Source of the DNA: Leptodontidium sp. MPI-SDFR-AT-0119
Taxonomy: Eukaryota > Ascomycota > Leotiomycetes > Helotiales > Leptodontidiaceae
Assembly: GCA_020726505.1 (NCBI GenBank)
Contig: JAHLEZ010000003.1
Coordinates: forward strand, 2,480,001-2,544,000
Length of the DNA: 64,000 nt
Reading direction: 5' to 3'
Shown here piece after piece: positions 60,922 to 64,000 of the stretch. The translations under genes were made by a program, and so were the position numbers. Positions within the stretch are counted from its first letter, which is position 1, and every line of letters begins with the position of its first letter. Under the pieces are notes generated by a model. The model saw nothing but the letters and a program-made list of their open reading frames with translations, did no database searches and was not told where the DNA came from.

Positions 60922-61197
60922 TGTTAGAGGAACTAATAGGAGGTCACGTGACTAAAAGCACATTATTGGCGAAATGAGCTCCCATGTATATATATATACG
61001 GCTGGTACGCTCACTGATTGAACTCCTCGTAGTTCAACTACTATTCTCATATAGTCTTTGGAATCAAGCTCTCTTGACTACGATACAAGAATCCCCTCTT
61101 TCTCTGTTGTGAGTCTCTGTTCAAGTATCACGTACTACGCTAGGAAGGCCACTTCCTGTAGTCGAGAACCTCTCTCAACCCTGCTTTGTTCCTAGCA
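60922..61197. mobile_element. Possible solo LTR of a retrotransposon
   Basis: A 276-bp segment starting TGTTAGAGGAAC and ending GTTCCTAGCA, so the ends form an imperfect inverted repeat with TG...CA. It has a TATATATATA box near 60986 and the sequence GGAATCAAGCTCTCTTGACTAC, in a layout that looks like a fungal Copia-type LTR. No matching 5-bp target duplication flanks it. Its right end coincides with the point where the DUF3435-like frame is cut off. Confidence 0.35.
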
Positions 61198-61461
61198 ATC
61201 ATATCCTCTCTGCCCGTCCATGCCGAGCACCACATGCTTTACGAAGTCTTTCATCCATGTCAAGCTGTGGATCGAAACTACTAGCTCCAATTTCAAGTTA
61301 TCTTCCACAAACTGGTACCAGAGAGCTAGTTGTCTCTGATAATTTCGCTTCGTGCCATCTTCAAGGCCTTTCAGTACTGGCTTGTCGTTTACTATTCCTG
61401 GATCCTTCTGAGCGCCCCTCGCTCTCGCTCGATTGAAATATGCTTCTGGATTCTTCCCCAT
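61192..61461 (-). pseudogene. Truncated DUF3435/tyrosine-recombinase-like N-terminal fragment
   Basis: An 89-codon fragment: GLEDGTKRNYQRQLALWYQF and SLTWMKDFVKHVVLGMDGQR read like the N-terminal core-binding part of fungal DUF3435 proteins, the family that includes Starship captain recombinases. Full-length members have several hundred more residues with catalytic Arg and Tyr; none follow here. The frame ends (GYDC, stop) on entering the LTR-like segment. Family placement is from pattern memory over a short stretch. Confidence 0.5.
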
Positions 61462-62113
61462 CGCTATATTCTGGCCGGAGCAGAGATATGATATTAATGT
61501 TAAGTATGCTGTAAGTAAGATAAATAGAGGCTATAAAGACGTTATATTGAACTTGATGAGAAGAGAATAAAGGGAGACGAAGAATAAGAAGACCGGTTTG
61601 ATAACGAATTACCGTATCCACCGAAGATTCTGGAGAGAAGGGGGAAATGGATTTTTCTGCTTAATATGAAATGAGTGATACGGAGAGGACAACGCCATAG
61701 ATATAATCTAACTACCAGCATCCCATCCAGACAGCTATGCCTAAGGGGCCTCATCCTACTGCATCAGCAAGCCGCCGGCGGTGGTGAATCACCTCCAGCC
61801 GCTCCCCGAAGGGGATCCCGAAACTGGAACCCCCCAATAGGGTCGCGTCGACTTGACCTTTTTCTCATCGCGTACTGCGTGGCTGCTTAGATGATAAGGG
61901 GCCCAGAACTGTGACTACGAGTGTGGGACTGAGCGAAAGTATGAGCAGCCTGAGGTAGCAAGATTCGAGCTTGAGCGACTATGATTGAGTCTGAGTTGAC
62001 TGTGAGCGAGCGTGAGTTGAGCCGAGTAAGATTTTGCTGAGTCAACGTGGGTGCGGGCACTTTGTCCCAGTTAATAGCGGGGAAAACACCTAGTTCGATA
62101 TCGGAATCTCGAC
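61462..62113. other. Intergenic with small palindromes
   Basis: No gene seen. Small palindromes occur near 61772 (CCGCCGGCGG) and 61804 (CCCCGAAGGGG). A degenerate GAGTTGA/GAGCGAG-rich stretch lies at 61970-62030. Confidence 0.45.
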
Positions 62114-62943
62114 ATGAGCAATGTCCATTTCCGTCTTTGGACCCAAGTCCACGGTTATCAGAATAATAGTAAGTTCTAGAGATGCAGAGGTTTTTGGAAG
62201 GAAATTACCTATGGCTAACTTCCATTATAGCGTACGGCTGTGGAAATATAGAAGCAGGTTTTTCGGTTACGGAAACACAACTTCTGAGCTGGAACACTTG
62301 GATAGGCTCCGATTGTGACACTGGGTTATATGCCAACCTCGCATACGGTGGCATACGCGCTATCTGTATTGGGCTGGGAGGCTCGAGCCCAACGAGTACG
62401 ACAAGCTCATCATCAACTAGCACTACCTTTACCATGGGACCGATACCAACAGATACTATTTCAGGTTGGCAAGAGTTTTATACCGTCCAGCCCAACGATG
62501 GGTGCCAAACCATCTTTGACAAGTTTTCTATCGCCCTGTCCCAATTCTACTCATGGAACCCGTCCGGTAAGTGACCCATTGGCTTGACTTCTTCGCGTCC
62601 CAAGTCATCCTAAGGGGGTCCTCATATTTTTTACCCATATCTAACATGCAGACTGTGGGCAGCCAATGTACAAACCTTTGGCTTGGCGAGGCATACTGCG
62701 TTCAAGGGCCTTCTGCAACAAGCACAACGACTCCAACCACAACCAATCCAGGCCCTACGGGTCCCAGGTGTCGCTTCAAATTGCAACAAATGGTATACTG
62801 TGGTCAGTGGGGACTCGTGTGCCAAGGTGGAAAGCGAATATGACATCACCTTTGCTCAGCTCTACCAATGGAACCCGGCCATTGGCTCTGATTGTCAATT
62901 TCTAGTTATTGGGGATTCGTATTGCGTTGGTGTCTCTTCATGA
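62114..62943 (+). pseudogene. LysM-domain protein gene with frameshifts
   Basis: Remnant of a fungal LysM protein, a family that binds chitin and often hides hyphae from host receptors. LysM 1 spans about 62114-62380, across an intron at about 62168-62230 (GYGCGNIEAGFSVTETQLLSW, then WIGSDCDTGLYANL). After a Ser/Thr linker, LysM 2 reads WQEFYTVQPNDGCQTIFDKF to SWNPS. An intron from 62567 to about 62652 follows, but its second half, VGSQCTNLWLGEAYC, is in the wrong frame. A second shift near 62770 is needed to reach LysM 3, NCNKWYTVVSGDSCAKVE to GDSYCVGVSS, stop 62943. No signal peptide is seen before LysM 1. So the gene looks truncated and inactive, unless the sequence has errors. Confidence 0.75.
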
Positions 62944-63812
62944 GGTCCTGGGTGATGCCAAGAGTGCCCCAAGATTGATGAAGGTGACGGAAAGTTTCAA
63001 GCTTAAAGAGGCTCTGTAATTATTTTTCGTTCAAGTACAATTCGGTAACATAGCTATGGTACTAACGTCTAACTATAAGCCATATTCTAATGTAAAATAC
63101 TTCAAAAGCTAACTACCTCTACGAAATCGAATACATTTGGAGCTCTACTGGATGGCAACGGTACCGTATGCGCACTGTACCAAAATTCGTTTCTCGACGC
63201 AATATCTTTAAGTCAAATAATTAAATAAAATACGGCAGCGCAAGTACATTAGGGTGTGTTTGTGTTTGTGCCTCATAGCCCTCACACCGGAATACCTAGC
63301 ACGGCTCTCTTGCCATGAGTCACGGGACTCTATCACACCATGATTGACTCATCTGTTTCCTTTGTTGCCTACTTCTGCCTATTGCATGTAGATGCACATA
63401 AGCACCTGTAGTTACAGTCTTAGAACAATAACTCATACGCTAACAATTTGCCAGAATGCTTGGTTGGTGATTTGACCCGTGACCTGCGCTGCTGACAGGC
63501 AATACTGCGCTCGGAACTAGGCCGGATTGGCTCAAGCCCACGTGATTCGTGCCTTGATGCGCCGACTTCCCTGATTTTTTTGTCACTGTAACCAACGTGA
63601 AAGCTCAGTCTTCGACCTTGTGCAAGTCTGTTTCGAGCATATTGCTCAAGTCGAGACCTTGCCTGGCAGAACCGCCTCGGCCCCATTTGTCATATTCTGT
63701 CCAAAAGAAAAACACGTCCGCACCGGTGCTTGTAGCCCTCCTGAAGCTCCGACCACTAGCCGCAATTCATAAGATACGCTATATCGTCTTTGCACTTTAG
63801 CCATCGCAGCAC
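62944..63812. other. Intergenic
   Basis: About 870 nt. Short frames on both strands lack domains. The promoter of the right-edge gene is presumably here. Confidence 0.45.
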
Positions 63813-64000
63813 ATGGTGTCTTCCATCTCTCAATATCGATGGGGAAAAGATTCCACGTTCGTTAATAACGTCGACAATATCGAGAGGTACCTTTTGGAAG
63901 ACGGTCACCTGATTTGGGGCTTTGTTATCTATCGCTGCACATATGAAAGCGACGATGACTGGAATAAACTTATGAAGCAACTTCGGCAAGATGTCAAGGA
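63813..64000 (+). CDS. 5' end of a fungal hypothetical gene (partial, runs off right edge)
   Basis: Open frame from ATG 63813 to the window end with no stop, 62 codons visible. It includes HLIWGFVIYRCTYESDDDWN, a segment I associate with a large group of fungal hypothetical proteins that start with a WGFVIYRCTY-like motif. No function is known to me for that group. No signal peptide. The gene continues past 64000. Confidence 0.6.
   Translation, partial: MVSSISQYRWGKDSTFVNNVDNIERYLLEDGHLIWGFVIYRCTYESDDDWNKLMKQLRQDVK

Overview
The window looks like a stretch of chromosome from a filamentous ascomycete. Almost every gene is interrupted by short introns (mostly about 50-150 nt) with GTRNGT or GC donors and CTAAC/CTGAC-type branch sites. 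The gene set is typical of Pezizomycotina: class II hydrophobin, Zn2Cys6 and C2H2 regulators, 2EXR protein, LysM protein, NACHT NTPase, Crh transglycosylase and NADP-glutamate dehydrogenase. The general style suggests Leotiomycetes or a relative, but that is inference. Gene models were built by hand-joining open frames at splice sites, so exon ends are predictions.

Region 1-20 kb is gene-dense and mostly housekeeping: a C2H2 regulator, a secreted GH79 glycosidase, thymidylate synthase, an O-fucosyltransferase-like membrane protein, an AIM32-like mitochondrial protein, a NAD(P) reductase, a twin-CX9C protein, phosphopantothenate-cysteine ligase and an SLC35F-type transporter. A clean 454-bp MITE sits at 7405-7858. 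It has perfect 59-bp inverted repeats and an 8-bp target duplication.

Region 20-35 kb mixes a small secreted 6-cysteine protein, a 2EXR protein, a class II hydrophobin, an Ayg1-like hydrolase with altered catalytic positions, a small kinase, an NDUFAF2-like complex I factor, a Spherulin-4/GH135-like protein and a conserved protein of unknown function. Region 35-51 kb holds a protein with a C-terminal Zn2Cys6 cluster, NADP-GDH, an aldo/keto reductase, an APH-like phosphotransferase and a Crh-like GPI wall enzyme, separated by long gene-poor gaps.

Region 52-64 kb looks like accessory, decaying DNA. It holds a broken NACHT (NLR-like) gene, a 10-cysteine secreted protein, an AIG2-like protein, a kinase with a GC-AG intron and a frame problem, a solo-LTR-like element abutting a truncated DUF3435 recombinase-like fragment, a frameshifted LysM gene and the 5' end of a fungal hypothetical gene running off the right edge.

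No biosynthetic cluster, CRISPR array, rRNA or convincing tRNA was seen. The most notable items are the two cysteine-rich secreted proteins, the MITE, and the belt of broken genes near the right end.
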